A DNA stretch of 64,000 nt from Mastigocoleus testarum BC008. Lineage in GTDB: Bacteria; Cyanobacteriota; Cyanobacteriia; Cyanobacteriales; Nostocaceae. The stretch spans positions 79,222 to 143,221 of the forward strand of contig NZ_LMTZ01000090.1 of NCBI RefSeq assembly GCF_001456025.1, written 5' to 3'. Every line of letters begins with the position of its first letter. Positions within the stretch are counted from its first letter, which is position 1. Below, piece by piece: positions 47,892 through 57,373 of the stretch. A program made the translations under genes and the position numbers. The notes under the pieces were generated by a model, which saw only the letters and a program-made list of their open reading frames with translations, made no database searches and had not been told where the DNA came from.

Positions 47892-48803
47892 CTAATCCTT
47901 AATTCCTAACTTTTCTAAAACAGGTTTGGTATCAACTACATGGCGAGATAAACCTAATTCTTTAGGACTTACGCCAACAGCTAAAGCAACTAGTTGGGGG
48001 AAATGCAGTACAGGTAAGCCGAGCTTTTCGCCGATGACTTTTTCTACCTCCGGTTGGCGAGAATCTAAGTTCAAGTGACACAAAGGACAGGGAGTTACCA
48101 AGCAATCAGCCCCTGCTTCTAAGGCTTCTTGAATGTGTTTCCCAGCCATTTGAAAAGATTCTTTTGCTGCATAACTAGAAAGTGGCCATCCACAACATTG
48201 GGTACGACCTCGATAATAAATTGGTGTAGAACCCACAGCACGAAATACATTTTCCATCGCTTCAGGATGAAAAGGATCATCGTTGGTCATGGATTTTTGT
48301 GCCCGGAGTAAATAGCAACCATAAAAAGCCGCACATTTTAGGCCCGTTAATTTACGAGTAACTCGTTGGACAATTTCTTCGACACCAAAGTCAGTAACTA
48401 AAGCATAAAGAAGATGCTTGACTTGCGTTTTTCCCCGATAGGGCAAACAACCTTCTTTCTCTAAAAAATTATTAACTCGACCTAAATACTCAGGTTGTGT
48501 TTTTTGGTATTCTTTAAGCCGTTCATCTACATTGCCAATAACACCTTGACAAGTACTGCAATGGGTTAATAAAGGTAAATTTAATTCCTCCGCTAAAGCA
48601 ATATTTCGGGCGTTGACAGTATCTTCTAAAAGTTGGGAATCTTCTTTGAATGTACCAGAACCACAGCAAGCTGCTTTTTTGAGTTCAAACAGTTCAATTC
48701 CCAGAACTCGGCAAAGAGCAACGGTTGATTGATGGAGCTCGCCACAAGCTCCTTGAGCAACACAACCTGGGTAGTAAGCATATTTTAGTGTCCGCGATAG
48801 CAT
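47892..48803 (-). CDS. HdrB-like Fe-S heterodisulfide reductase subunit B family protein
   Basis: 303 residues with two CCG domains: the first with GCVAQG..., KAACCGSGTF and HCSTCQG, the second with YGCYLLR, TQCCGWPLS and CPLCHLN. These cysteines bind a non-cubane or 4Fe-4S cluster in the HdrB family. In cyanobacteria such proteins are often annotated as succinate dehydrogenase/heterodisulfide reductase subunits of uncertain partner. No HdrA or HdrC gene is adjacent. The C-terminal 40 residues end VVDTKPVLEKLGIKD. An electron-transfer role is inferred. Confidence 0.87.
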   Translation of the reverse strand: MLSRTLKYAYYPGCVAQGACGELHQSTVALCRVLGIELFELKKAACCGSGTFKEDSQLLEDTVNARNIALAEELNLPLLTHCSTCQGVIGNVDERLKEYQKTQPEYLGRVNNFLEKEGCLPYRGKTQVKHLLYALVTDFGVEEIVQRVTRKLTGLKCAAFYGCYLLRAQKSMTNDDPFHPEAMENVFRAVGSTPIYYRGRTQCCGWPLSSYAAKESFQMAGKHIQEALEAGADCLVTPCPLCHLNLDSRQPEVEKVIGEKLGLPVLHFPQLVALAVGVSPKELGLSRHVVDTKPVLEKLGIKD

Positions 48804-49056
48804 AAAATTCTATTAATTGGGAACATGAAGACTTGACCGAACAATTATCGATCGCAGCTTGTTATGATGGATGATTAATTGTATGCACTGAAAAGTATGT
48901 AGTTGAAAAATAGGCGCTAAAAAATTTCATAATAATTGGAAAATAGAAGCATTCTTACGGTGTACCCGATCGCGCTTTCCGATAAGATGTATATGCTCAA
49001 AATTATGGCATCATTCAAGAGCCAATTGTAGCAACCTCAAACCAGGATTTTTATCT

Positions 49057-49308
49057 ATGAGTCAAACAGAAATTTTTGAAAAGGTTAAAGAAATTGTTAC
49101 CGAACAGTTGAGTGTTGAGGCAGAAAAAATCAAGCCTCAATCCAATTTTGCTAACGATCTAGGGGCAGATTCTCTCGATACGGTTGAATTGGTGATGGCT
49201 TTGGAAGAGGAATTTGATATTGAAATTCCTGACGAAGCTGCTGAGAAAATTACAACAGTTCAAGAGGCAGTTGATTACATCAACGATAAAGTCGCTGCAT
49301 CTGCCTAA
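49057..49308 (+). CDS. acpP: Acyl carrier protein
   Basis: 83 residues, highly acidic. The 4'-phosphopantetheine attachment Ser is in GADSLDTVEL (about 39). Starts MSQTEIFEKVKEIVTEQL with AGGA about 10 nt before the ATG. It carries acyl intermediates for fatty-acid synthesis and for LpxD. It is followed on the same strand by fabF after 477 bp, an arrangement common in cyanobacteria. Confidence 0.97.
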   Translation: MSQTEIFEKVKEIVTEQLSVEAEKIKPQSNFANDLGADSLDTVELVMALEEEFDIEIPDEAAEKITTVQEAVDYINDKVAASA

Positions 49309-49785
49309 AATCTGCAGCAATCGAGTATTGGGTGAGGAGTCATGTTGTAAGATAGTCTGATTTTTCCTAACTTCTCTTCTGGGGGAACGCCAGTAAAACC
49401 CCGCTTCCTAAAATTTATTTTTTCTGGAATTTATTTTTTCTGGAGTTTATTTTTTTCTGGAATCTATTTCCCTGAATTCTGGAATCTATTTTCCTGAGAT
49501 TTATTTTCCTGAGATTTATTTGTGGAAGACTTTGGTAAAAATAAAGATTCCCTCAGTATAGTAAAGCGAGCTTACCGGAACCGGGCAAGCTCTCCCAAGT
49601 CAAACTTACATCAGTCAGACTTAAAGATTTACAGAATGAAAAACTATAAATCGGGAAAGTAAAAATTAGGAAAAACATTTCTGAGGCTGACTCCTCAGGA
49701 CTCATAACTTAATAACTCATAACTCATAATTCAGTAGGCAGCTTGGGACTCTGCCTCAATTTCTAGGTAATTTTTTTCTACCATC
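49309..49785. other. acpP-fabF intergenic region with hairpin and short repeats
   Basis: About 480 bp. TTTATTTTTTCTGGAAT-type repeats occupy about 49410-49520. A GC-rich hairpin follows at 49568-49592. AACTCATAACTCATAATTCA words lie just before fabF. The spacer is long for a co-transcribed pair, so fabF may have its own promoter. Confidence 0.65.
49568..49592. terminator. Strong hairpin between acpP and fabF
   Basis: GAGCTT-a-CCGG / CCGG-gc-AAGCTC pairs into a 10-bp stem with a two-base loop. No T-run follows (CTCCCAAGTC), so it may be an attenuator, a processing site or a transcript stabiliser for acpP mRNA. Confidence 0.6.
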
Positions 49786-51036
49786 ATGACAGATTATAAA
49801 CGTAAGCGCGTTGTTGTAACTGGTGTGGGCGCGATTACGCCGATTGGAAATACACCAGATGAATATTGGGAAGGCTTATTAACCGGACGTAACGGAATTG
49901 GTGAAATCAGTGCATTTGACGCATCTAAACATAATTGTCGCATAGCTGGTGAAGTAAAAGACTTCGATCCTCAGAAATATATGGCTCGAAAAGAAGCCAA
50001 GCGCATGGATCGGTTTTCCCAATTTGGGGTTTCAGCGGCAAAACAAGCTTTGGCAGACGCAAAGTTAGTTATTAACGAACTGAACGCAGAACAAATTGGC
50101 GTGATTATTGGTTCTGGTGTTGGTGGTCTAAAAGTAATGGAAGACCAGCAAACAATTTACTTGGATCGCGGACCAGACCGCTGTAGCCCTTTTATGATTC
50201 CAATGATGATTGCTAATATGGCTGCGGGCTTGACAGCAATTCATACAGGAGCAAAAGGACCAAACTCTTGTTCCGTAACAGCTTGTGCTGCAGGTTCTAA
50301 TTCCATTGGTGATGCTTTCCGCGTAATTCAAAACGGTTATGCCCAAGCCATGATTTGTGGCGGATGTGAAGCTGCAATTACACCTTTAGGGATAGCTGGT
50401 TTTGCTTCAGCAAGAGCACTTTCAACTCGTAATGATGATCCTCAAAAAGCTTGTCGTCCTTTTGACAAAGACAGAGATGGATTTGTCATGGGTGAAGGTA
50501 GTGGAGTGTTAATTTTAGAAGAGCTAGAACACGCAAAAAGCCGTGGTGCTAAAATTTACGCTGAAATTGTTGGTTATGGAATGACTTGTGATGCCTACCA
50601 CATGACTTCTTTGGAACCTGGTGGAGCAGGACCAGCGCGTGCGATCCAGCTGGCTCTGAAAGATGGTGGACTTACCGCAGAAATGGTGAGTTACGTTAAT
50701 GCCCATGGTACTAGTACCCCTGTGAACGATCCTAATGAAACTGCTGCAATTAAAAAAGCTTTGGGCGAACATGCTTATAAAATCGCTGTAAGTTCCACCA
50801 AGTCAATGACAGGACATTTGTTGGGCGGTTCGGGCGGGATAGAAGCAGTAGCGACAGTATTAGCGATCGCTAACAGCAAAGTTCCACCAACAATTAATTT
50901 AGAAAATCCCGATCCAGAATGCGATTTAGATTATGTTGCGAATGAAAGTCGCGCATTACCTGTAGAAGTTGCACTCTCCAATTCTTTTGGATTTGGCGGT
51001 CATAACGTCACGTTAGCATTTAGGAAGTACAACTAA
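49786..51036 (+). CDS. fabF: 3-oxoacyl-ACP synthase II
   Basis: 416 residues, full length. Catalytic Cys in SVTACAAGSNSIG (about 167), first His in NAHGTSTPVNDP (about 306), Lys in STKSMTGHLLGGSGG with the second His (about 343), and the glycine-rich FGFGGHN end. It condenses malonyl-ACP with acyl-ACP in chain elongation. Located behind acpP and before tkt on the same strand. Confidence 0.96.
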   Translation: MTDYKRKRVVVTGVGAITPIGNTPDEYWEGLLTGRNGIGEISAFDASKHNCRIAGEVKDFDPQKYMARKEAKRMDRFSQFGVSAAKQALADAKLVINELNAEQIGVIIGSGVGGLKVMEDQQTIYLDRGPDRCSPFMIPMMIANMAAGLTAIHTGAKGPNSCSVTACAAGSNSIGDAFRVIQNGYAQAMICGGCEAAITPLGIAGFASARALSTRNDDPQKACRPFDKDRDGFVMGEGSGVLILEELEHAKSRGAKIYAEIVGYGMTCDAYHMTSLEPGGAGPARAIQLALKDGGLTAEMVSYVNAHGTSTPVNDPNETAAIKKALGEHAYKIAVSSTKSMTGHLLGGSGGIEAVATVLAIANSKVPPTINLENPDPECDLDYVANESRALPVEVALSNSFGFGGHNVTLAFRKYN

Positions 51037-51583
51037 TTCTTAATATTTAAGTCTCAAAATTTGAGTTGCACGTTTATTTTCTTCCTAGTATTGAAGGAAT
51101 TGGCAAATCGGTAGCGGGTCACAGTAGCAGGTTCCAAATGAATGAAATTCTGAAAAAATTGTGAAGTGCAGATCCAAAGCAATTTGTAGAAAAAAACAGT
51201 TTAGGGAAAAGTGCGTTTCACACTTTCCTATGGCTTTAAGCTTCTCAATTCAGAACTGTGAATCCTGAATTATTTCTGGATTCTGGCTCCTGACTCCTGT
51301 TAGCATAGCGAGGTAACTGCGCACAATCCTGCTACATATCTCTAGGCAATACTAGGAGTGAATTAGCCTTCATTTTTCGGTGTGACTGACAACGGAATAA
51401 CGACTGTTACACTTCGTAAAATGAATGTGAATCTGAAAGGTCGAGATATTAATCCCAAATTTTCGCTCCTTGTGAGAGAGCAAGTCACAATGGGATGATG
51501 GATATGCAGTCTTGGGAAAATTTAAAACAAACCCGAGCAAGATGCTCATGAGAGTACTAACCCGTCGTTAAGAATAAGAGATT
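51037..51583. promoter_or_regulatory. Region upstream of the transketolase gene
   Basis: About 550 bp. It contains a TCTGGATTCTGGCTCCTGACTCC-like patch and a GTTAGCATAGCGAGG word (about 51299) related to the stop-adjacent repeats. The tkt promoter is expected in the last 150 bp. No gene. Confidence 0.45.
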
Positions 51584-53590
51584 ATGGCTGTTGCAACCCA
51601 ATCCCTTGAACAACTTTGTATTAATTCGATTCGCTTTTTAGCAATTGATGCTGTAGAAAAAGCGAAATCTGGTCACCCTGGTTTACCAATGGGTGCAGCA
51701 CCGATGGCGTTTGTACTTTGGGACCGTTTCATGCGGTATAACCCCAAAAATCCCAAGTGGTTCAACCGCGATCGCTTTGTTTTGTCTGCTGGTCATGGTT
51801 CCATGTTGCAGTATGCTCTACTGTACCTGGCTGGTTTTGACAGCGTGAGTATCGAAGATATCAAACAATTTCGTCAGTGGGGTTCTCCAACTGCTGGACA
51901 CCCAGAAAACTTTGTCACACCAGGGATAGAAGTAACCACCGGTCCATTAGGTCAAGGAATTGCTAATGGAGTTGGTTTGGCGATGGCGGAAGCACACCTT
52001 GCTGCTAAGTTCAACAAACCGGATGCAAAGATTGTTGACCACTACACCTATGTTATTTTAGGTGATGGTTGTAACATGGAAGGCGTTTCCGGTGAAGCTT
52101 GTTCTTTTGCTGGACACCAAGGGCTAGGTAAACTGATTGCTCTGTACGACGACAACCATATTTCCATCGACGGTTCTACCGATCTTGCATTCACCGAAGA
52201 TGTTTCTAAGCGCTTTGAAGCTTATGGTTGGCATGTTCTTCACGTTAAAGATGGTAATAACGATTTAGAAGGAATTGCTAAAGCCATCGAAGAAGCAAAA
52301 TCTGTTACCGACAAACCATCGATGATTAAGGTAACAACTACCATCGGTTACGGTGCGCCCAACAAACAAAATACATCGGGAATTCACGGTTCTGCTCTTG
52401 GAACTGATGAAGTTAAAGCTACCCGTGAAAATTTGGGTTGGGAATACGAACCCTTTGATTTACCAGCAGATGCTTTATCTCACATGCGTAAAGCTGTAGA
52501 TCGTGGTGCTGGCTACGAAGCTGATTGGGAAAAAGCCTACGCTGACTATAAAGCTAAATATCCCCAAGAAGCAGCTGAATTTGAACGTCAAATTAACGGT
52601 CAACTTCCCGATGGTTGGGATAAAGTATTACCTAGCTATACTCCTGCAGATAAAGGACTTGCTACCCGCAAACATTCTGAAACCTGCCTCAATGCTTTAG
52701 CATCGGTAATACCTGAATTCATTGGTGGTTCTGCGGATTTAACCGGCTCTAACCTGACCAAAATCAAAGATAATGGAGCATTCCAAAAAGGACAGCACCA
52801 AAACCGTAACGTCCACTTTGGCGTGCGGGAACATGGTATGGGTGCAATTTGTAACGGTATTGGATTGCATGGTTCGGGATTAATTCCTTACGGTGCAACC
52901 TTTCTGATCTTCACAGACTACATGCGTGCAGCCATCCGCCTATCTGCTCTATCCCAAGTTGGAGCCATTTGGGTGATGACCCACGATTCCATTGGACAAG
53001 GTGAAGATGGTCCTACCCACCAACCCATCGAAACTTTAGCTTCACTAAGAGCTATTCCTAACTTGACAGTATTTCGTCCTGCAGATGGAAACGAATGTTC
53101 TGGCGCTTACAAAGTAGCGGTCGAGAATGCTAAGCAAAATAAACCCACTTTGTTAGCCTTCACTCGTCAAGGTGTACCTAATTTGGCTGGAAGTTCTGCA
53201 GCAAATGCAGCTAAAGGTGCATACACTGTAGTTGATTGCGACGGTACTCCCGATATAATCCTAATTGGTACTGGTTCTGAATTACAGCTCTGTGTGGGTG
53301 CAGCTGAAAAACTCACCGACAAGAAAGTTCGAGTTGTTTCTATGCCTTCTTGGGAAATGTTCGAAGCACAGGATGCAGCTTACCAAGAATCTATTTTACC
53401 GAAAGCTGTCACCAAACGTGTAGCTGTAGAAGCTGGTGTGAGCTTTGGTTGGGAAAGATACATCGGTGCTGAAGGTGGTAGTGTAACCATCAACCGTTTT
53501 GGTGCTTCTGCTCCTGGCGCTGTTTGTATGGAGAAATTCGGCTTTAGCATTGATAATGTAGTTGCCAAAGCTAAAGAAGTTTTGGGTTAG
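51584..53590 (+). CDS. tktA: Transketolase
   Basis: 668 residues, full length. The TPP-binding motif GDGCNMEGVSGEACSFAGH..LIALYDDN is at about 160-195. The N-terminal KSGHPGLPMGAAPMAF and the middle-domain GVREHGMGAICNGI and THDSIGQGEDGPTHQPIE (both active-site His) are present. It moves two-carbon units in the Calvin cycle and pentose phosphate pathway. Follows fabF on the same strand with a long spacer, and is followed by a clear terminator. Confidence 0.97.
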   Translation: MAVATQSLEQLCINSIRFLAIDAVEKAKSGHPGLPMGAAPMAFVLWDRFMRYNPKNPKWFNRDRFVLSAGHGSMLQYALLYLAGFDSVSIEDIKQFRQWGSPTAGHPENFVTPGIEVTTGPLGQGIANGVGLAMAEAHLAAKFNKPDAKIVDHYTYVILGDGCNMEGVSGEACSFAGHQGLGKLIALYDDNHISIDGSTDLAFTEDVSKRFEAYGWHVLHVKDGNNDLEGIAKAIEEAKSVTDKPSMIKVTTTIGYGAPNKQNTSGIHGSALGTDEVKATRENLGWEYEPFDLPADALSHMRKAVDRGAGYEADWEKAYADYKAKYPQEAAEFERQINGQLPDGWDKVLPSYTPADKGLATRKHSETCLNALASVIPEFIGGSADLTGSNLTKIKDNGAFQKGQHQNRNVHFGVREHGMGAICNGIGLHGSGLIPYGATFLIFTDYMRAAIRLSALSQVGAIWVMTHDSIGQGEDGPTHQPIETLASLRAIPNLTVFRPADGNECSGAYKVAVENAKQNKPTLLAFTRQGVPNLAGSSAANAAKGAYTVVDCDGTPDIILIGTGSELQLCVGAAEKLTDKKVRVVSMPSWEMFEAQDAAYQESILPKAVTKRVAVEAGVSFGWERYIGAEGGSVTINRFGASAPGAVCMEKFGFSIDNVVAKAKEVLG

Positions 53591-53623
53591 TAGTAAATAA
53601 ATAATCTCTGAATAAAAGTTTGG

Positions 53624-53651
53624 GGTGGGCGAAGATTAGCCCGCCTTTTTT
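53624..53651 (+). terminator. Rho-independent terminator of tktA
   Basis: GGTGGGC pairs with GCCCGCC (one G-T pair) across an 8-base loop, then six T. It starts about 33 bp behind the stop codon. Confidence 0.85.
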
Positions 53652-53694
53652 GTGTTTGAAGGGAATGGAGAACAGGGAACAGATAATAAAAATT

Positions 53695-53796
53695 ATACCA
53701 ATTCAATCAATCATTGCAATAGATTCTCCCGTAGAGACTTACCACGGTACGTCTCTACAAAAATTTATTTGTCTCATTATTTTTCTAAATTGGTAT
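53695..53796. mobile_element. MITE-like element, 102 bp, copy 2
   Basis: Begins ATACCAATTCAATCAATC and ends CTAAATTGGTAT, with near-perfect inverted ends and TA at each flank. Inner hairpin GTAGAGAC..GTCTCTAC is intact here, while it is decayed in copy 1 at 16891. Same length in both copies. Confidence 0.88.
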
Positions 53797-53835
53797 AAGA
53801 CTACACTTTAGTCAAACTATTCCATATACTCGTAT

Positions 53836-55707
53836 TTACAAGTAATTTTCTTGATTCATTAAAGTTGGTAACATAATAATAAATTCTGTACCTTTACCAG
53901 GTTCAGATATTACTTCTATTTCGCCCTTATGTTTTTTAACAATACTGTAGGAAATCGATAAACCTAAACCGGTACCTTTACCTATGGGCTTGGTTGTAAA
54001 AAAGGGGTCAAATAACTTTTCTTGAATATTTAAAGGGATCCCTGGACCATTATCTTTAATTCTTATACGTACAGATTTATTTACTTTAGTTTCAAGAACC
54101 TCTGTCTGAATTCTAATCTGTTTACTAAATTCCTCCGGCTGTTCTTGTAAAGCATCCATTCCATTGTTAAGGATATTCATAAAAACCTGGTTTAGTTGTG
54201 CTGGATAACACTCAACCAGCATCAAATCTCCATATTGTCTTACCACCTCAATTCCTTTTTTGATTTGGTGATTGAGTAGTAATAAAGTACTCTCAATACC
54301 TTCATGAATATCAATAGCTTTAGCTTCAGCTTCATCCAAGCGAGAAAAATTACGTAATGAGAGGACAATATCACGGATACGTTGAGCACCTATTTTCATT
54401 GAAGAAAGAGTTTTGGGTAAATCATCGGTAACAAACTCTAAATCAATGTTTTCAATTTCCTCTAAAATTTTTGGACTGACATCAATGTGTTCTTCTTGAT
54501 AAAGCTTTAACAAAGCTAACAAATCGTCAACGTAGCTATTAACATGCCGAATATTGCCGTATATAAAGTTTACTGGATTATTTATTTCATGAGCTACCCC
54601 AGCTACCATTTGACCCAAACTAGACATCTTTTCAGTTTGAATTAATTGGGATTGTGTTTGCTGGAGATTTTGTAAAGCTTGGGAAAGTTCCTGTGTTCGT
54701 TCTTCCACTCTTTGCTCTAATGTTTGTCGAGCAAGCTCTAACTCATGGATATACTTGGAAACTGTCTGAATCATCTGGTTGAAGGAACTCGCTAATAATC
54801 CTACTTCATCTTTGGTAGTAACTGGGACTATAAGGTCAAAATTAGACTCATTAGCAACTTTTTGAGCAACTTTTGTAACTGCTGTTAACGGATAAGTTAT
54901 GAGCCAAGTTGTAAAAAATGCTAAGAAAATAGCGATAGCTACTGACAGCAAAATACTATATTTGGTTATATCTGCCTGTAATTGTATAGCCAGATTCAAG
55001 TTAGTGTTTGCTGCTCGTTTTTTATCTTCCGCAAAGGCAATTAATTTATTTAGTTCTTGAATATCTTTTTCTAACTGTAATGCTTCTAGGGACTCAAGGA
55101 AATTTACCAAAAGATTTCTAGAATTTCTGGTATCTATTGTTTGGTTGTCGGAATTAATAATATTGAATTTATTAATGGTAGTGACTAATTTTTTTCTATA
55201 TGTTTGTGTTGTGTCTTTATGTTTTTGAATAAAATTTTGCAAATCTGCTAGGTTTTGCCGTTGTAATCCTTGATTTTCATGACTTATCTCATTTTCTAAT
55301 TCAGATAAAACAGCAATTATCTTATCAGAGTGTATCAATAAATAGCTACTGTAGTTTTCTAATAAATGGGGATTTGTGATGTAAGGAATAAACTGAGATT
55401 TTGTCTCTAATAAAGAATCTTTCAATTGCATCAGCAAAGCTGATTCTCTGTGACTAATTTCTTGTTGTTTTAAAGCAGGTTGTTTCCAATAAACATCTCC
55501 TACGAATAAACCAACAGTTATTCCCATAGCAGCAATACCAATGGTAATTCCATAACCTATGGTAATTTTATGACCAATCTTGGTCTTATCTATTATTCTT
55601 TGGAACCAGCTGTAACTATTTTTTTGGAATATATTTTCTGCTTGGGAATTCATCCAAGAAATTTTTAGTCTATTTCCCGAGAGTAAACTTGATTTTATAG
55701 ATTTCAT
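53836..55707 (-). CDS. Membrane sensor histidine kinase with HAMP domain
   Basis: Start set at ATG 55707 (MKSIKSSLL); a TTG two codons upstream is also open. About 623 residues. Two membrane segments (about 47-67 and 253-275) flank a helical periplasmic domain. HAMP follows (about 275-325), then a coiled coil with QRVEERTQELSQAL, HisKA with the phospho-His in VAGVAHEINNPVNFI (about 372), and HATPase with DNGPGIP and GKGTGLGLSIS. No receiver domain. It is divergent from the PstS-like lipoprotein gene, which may supply or sense its signal. Confidence 0.9.
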   Translation of the reverse strand: MKSIKSSLLSGNRLKISWMNSQAENIFQKNSYSWFQRIIDKTKIGHKITIGYGITIGIAAMGITVGLFVGDVYWKQPALKQQEISHRESALLMQLKDSLLETKSQFIPYITNPHLLENYSSYLLIHSDKIIAVLSELENEISHENQGLQRQNLADLQNFIQKHKDTTQTYRKKLVTTINKFNIINSDNQTIDTRNSRNLLVNFLESLEALQLEKDIQELNKLIAFAEDKKRAANTNLNLAIQLQADITKYSILLSVAIAIFLAFFTTWLITYPLTAVTKVAQKVANESNFDLIVPVTTKDEVGLLASSFNQMIQTVSKYIHELELARQTLEQRVEERTQELSQALQNLQQTQSQLIQTEKMSSLGQMVAGVAHEINNPVNFIYGNIRHVNSYVDDLLALLKLYQEEHIDVSPKILEEIENIDLEFVTDDLPKTLSSMKIGAQRIRDIVLSLRNFSRLDEAEAKAIDIHEGIESTLLLLNHQIKKGIEVVRQYGDLMLVECYPAQLNQVFMNILNNGMDALQEQPEEFSKQIRIQTEVLETKVNKSVRIRIKDNGPGIPLNIQEKLFDPFFTTKPIGKGTGLGLSISYSIVKKHKGEIEVISEPGKGTEFIIMLPTLMNQENYL

Positions 55708-56183
55708 AATCAAGATTTAAAAGTATGTAAATATATTTATAGACTTGCTTGTAAATCCAGTTAATAAAAACTCCTGTAACATTTAAATGAATATTTAATA
55801 TTCCATTAATCATTAACGAGTCTTTTATTGCTGTATTGAGTCACTAAAAAACTTTAGATCATAAGTGATTGTTGTCTTTGTTTATGTTTTTTGGAAAATT
55901 AAAATTAAATAATTACTTTGATATATAACTTATGATATAAATGTTGAGCACAAAATATAAAAACTATTATTACTTAAAGCGATGGTATATTATAAATAAT
56001 TCTATTTTTATCATTAAGCTAACTGTTTGAAATCAGTATTTATAACATAAAAATATTTTTGGTGATTCAAAACAGGCTAATTAAATAGAAAGCGTAGTTG
56101 ATTTCAGTTATTTTGCTGGTATAAATGGGAAAAATATAAATAGATAAATATAATATTTTTGAACATAAATTGCTAAAAATAAA
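55708..56183. promoter_or_regulatory. Divergent promoter region between histidine kinase and PstS-like gene
   Basis: About 475 bp of AT-rich DNA between divergent genes. I found no clear Pho-box (tandem CTTAACCT-like octamers). No gene or RNA. Confidence 0.45.
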
Positions 56184-57044
56184 ATGATATATTTAAAGCA
56201 ATCTGTATTAATATCACTAACTTTATTTACTGCTTCATTTTTACAAGCTTGTAGTCAATATCCATCAAAAAATACTATTTCCTATGCTCAAGATAATTTG
56301 ACGTTAACTGGATCCAGTACCATCAAACCTTTAGTTGTAGCGATCGCTAAGCGTTATCAAGCTAAATATCCCAAGGTACGAATTAACATTAAAACTGGTG
56401 GTTCTTCTCAAGGAATTAAGGATGCTAGCGAAGGAAATGTTGATATTGGTATGGTTTCGCGTTCTTTAAAAGCAAAGGAAAAACATTTATTACCATTTAC
56501 CATTGCTAAAGATGGTATATCGGTACTAATACATAAAAACAACTCAATTAAAAGTCTTACGAATAAACAAATCGTTGACATATACACTAATAAAATCAAC
56601 AATTGGCGACAAGTTGGTGGTAAAGATGCGCCAATTTTTGTTGTCAGCAAAGCAGAAAATCATTCTACTGGTAAGCTGTTTGCTAAATTCTTTCAAGTTC
56701 CGATCAAAGATATTAGTGCGGATAAAATTATTGGTGATAATCCAGAAGCGATTGTAGCAGTTAACGAAAATCCTAACACTATTGCTTACGTATCTATTGG
56801 TGCGGCTGAATATGATATCGTTCACGGTGCACCTTTAAAACTCTTACCGATTGAGGGAGTCGCTGCTACGATCGCAAATGTCAAAAATGGTATCTTTCCC
56901 CTTTCCCGTCCTCTAAATTTAGTGACGAATTCTAAACCAACTGGATTAAAAAAAGACTTTATTGACTTTGCTCGTTCTGAAAAAGTATATGACTTAGTAA
57001 GGGAGCAATCCTTTGTGCCAACAAAATCAGAATCTACGCTTTAA
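56184..57044 (+). CDS. PstS-like phosphate-binding lipoprotein
   Basis: 286 residues. Lipoprotein signal with the lipobox LQAC (Cys about 23). The substrate-binding fold is typical of the PstS family: LTGSSTIKPLVVAIAKRY (phosphate loop), KTGGSSQGIKDASEGNVDIGMVSR, and IAKDGISVLIHKNN. Phosphate is the likely ligand; there is no adjacent pstCAB, so it may be an orphan scavenging or sensing protein. The divergent histidine kinase may be functionally linked. Confidence 0.88.
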   Translation: MIYLKQSVLISLTLFTASFLQACSQYPSKNTISYAQDNLTLTGSSTIKPLVVAIAKRYQAKYPKVRINIKTGGSSQGIKDASEGNVDIGMVSRSLKAKEKHLLPFTIAKDGISVLIHKNNSIKSLTNKQIVDIYTNKINNWRQVGGKDAPIFVVSKAENHSTGKLFAKFFQVPIKDISADKIIGDNPEAIVAVNENPNTIAYVSIGAAEYDIVHGAPLKLLPIEGVAATIANVKNGIFPLSRPLNLVTNSKPTGLKKDFIDFARSEKVYDLVREQSFVPTKSESTL

Positions 57045-57373
57045 GGGAATCTAAATTTTAATAACCCATCAGATCAGGACTTACGCAACTGTCACAGTGC
57101 GCTCGCCAATATATAGTATTTATGTATTACTTTGTTCAGAGTTTCGAAGCTTTAGAATCTAATATCCCGATTTACACTACATTTGTCCAAGCTCAAGTGG
57201 AAATAGAACTTGAGCAGCAGGTAGAAATTAGATAAATTTGTGCTGTATCTGGTGTGTTCGCAAACCCCAACAAGCACCAAAAACCTCTCCCCAAATTTCT
57301 TTTCGTAAATGGAGAGAGGTTTGAAGGTCAAAGAACCGCAACTTCAAAAAACCACAAATTCAAAAAACCACAA
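57045..57373. other. Convergent intergenic region with hairpin
   Basis: About 330 bp. A solitary AGGACTTACGCA end (about 57074) matches the terminal repeat of the element at 23937. A hairpin at 57281-57322 is listed separately. Confidence 0.6.
57281..57322. terminator. Bidirectional hairpin between convergent genes
   Basis: AAACCTCTCC and GGAGAGAGGTTT are near-perfect inverses around a 20-base loop. It lies between the PstS-like and SLH genes and may terminate both. Confidence 0.55.
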
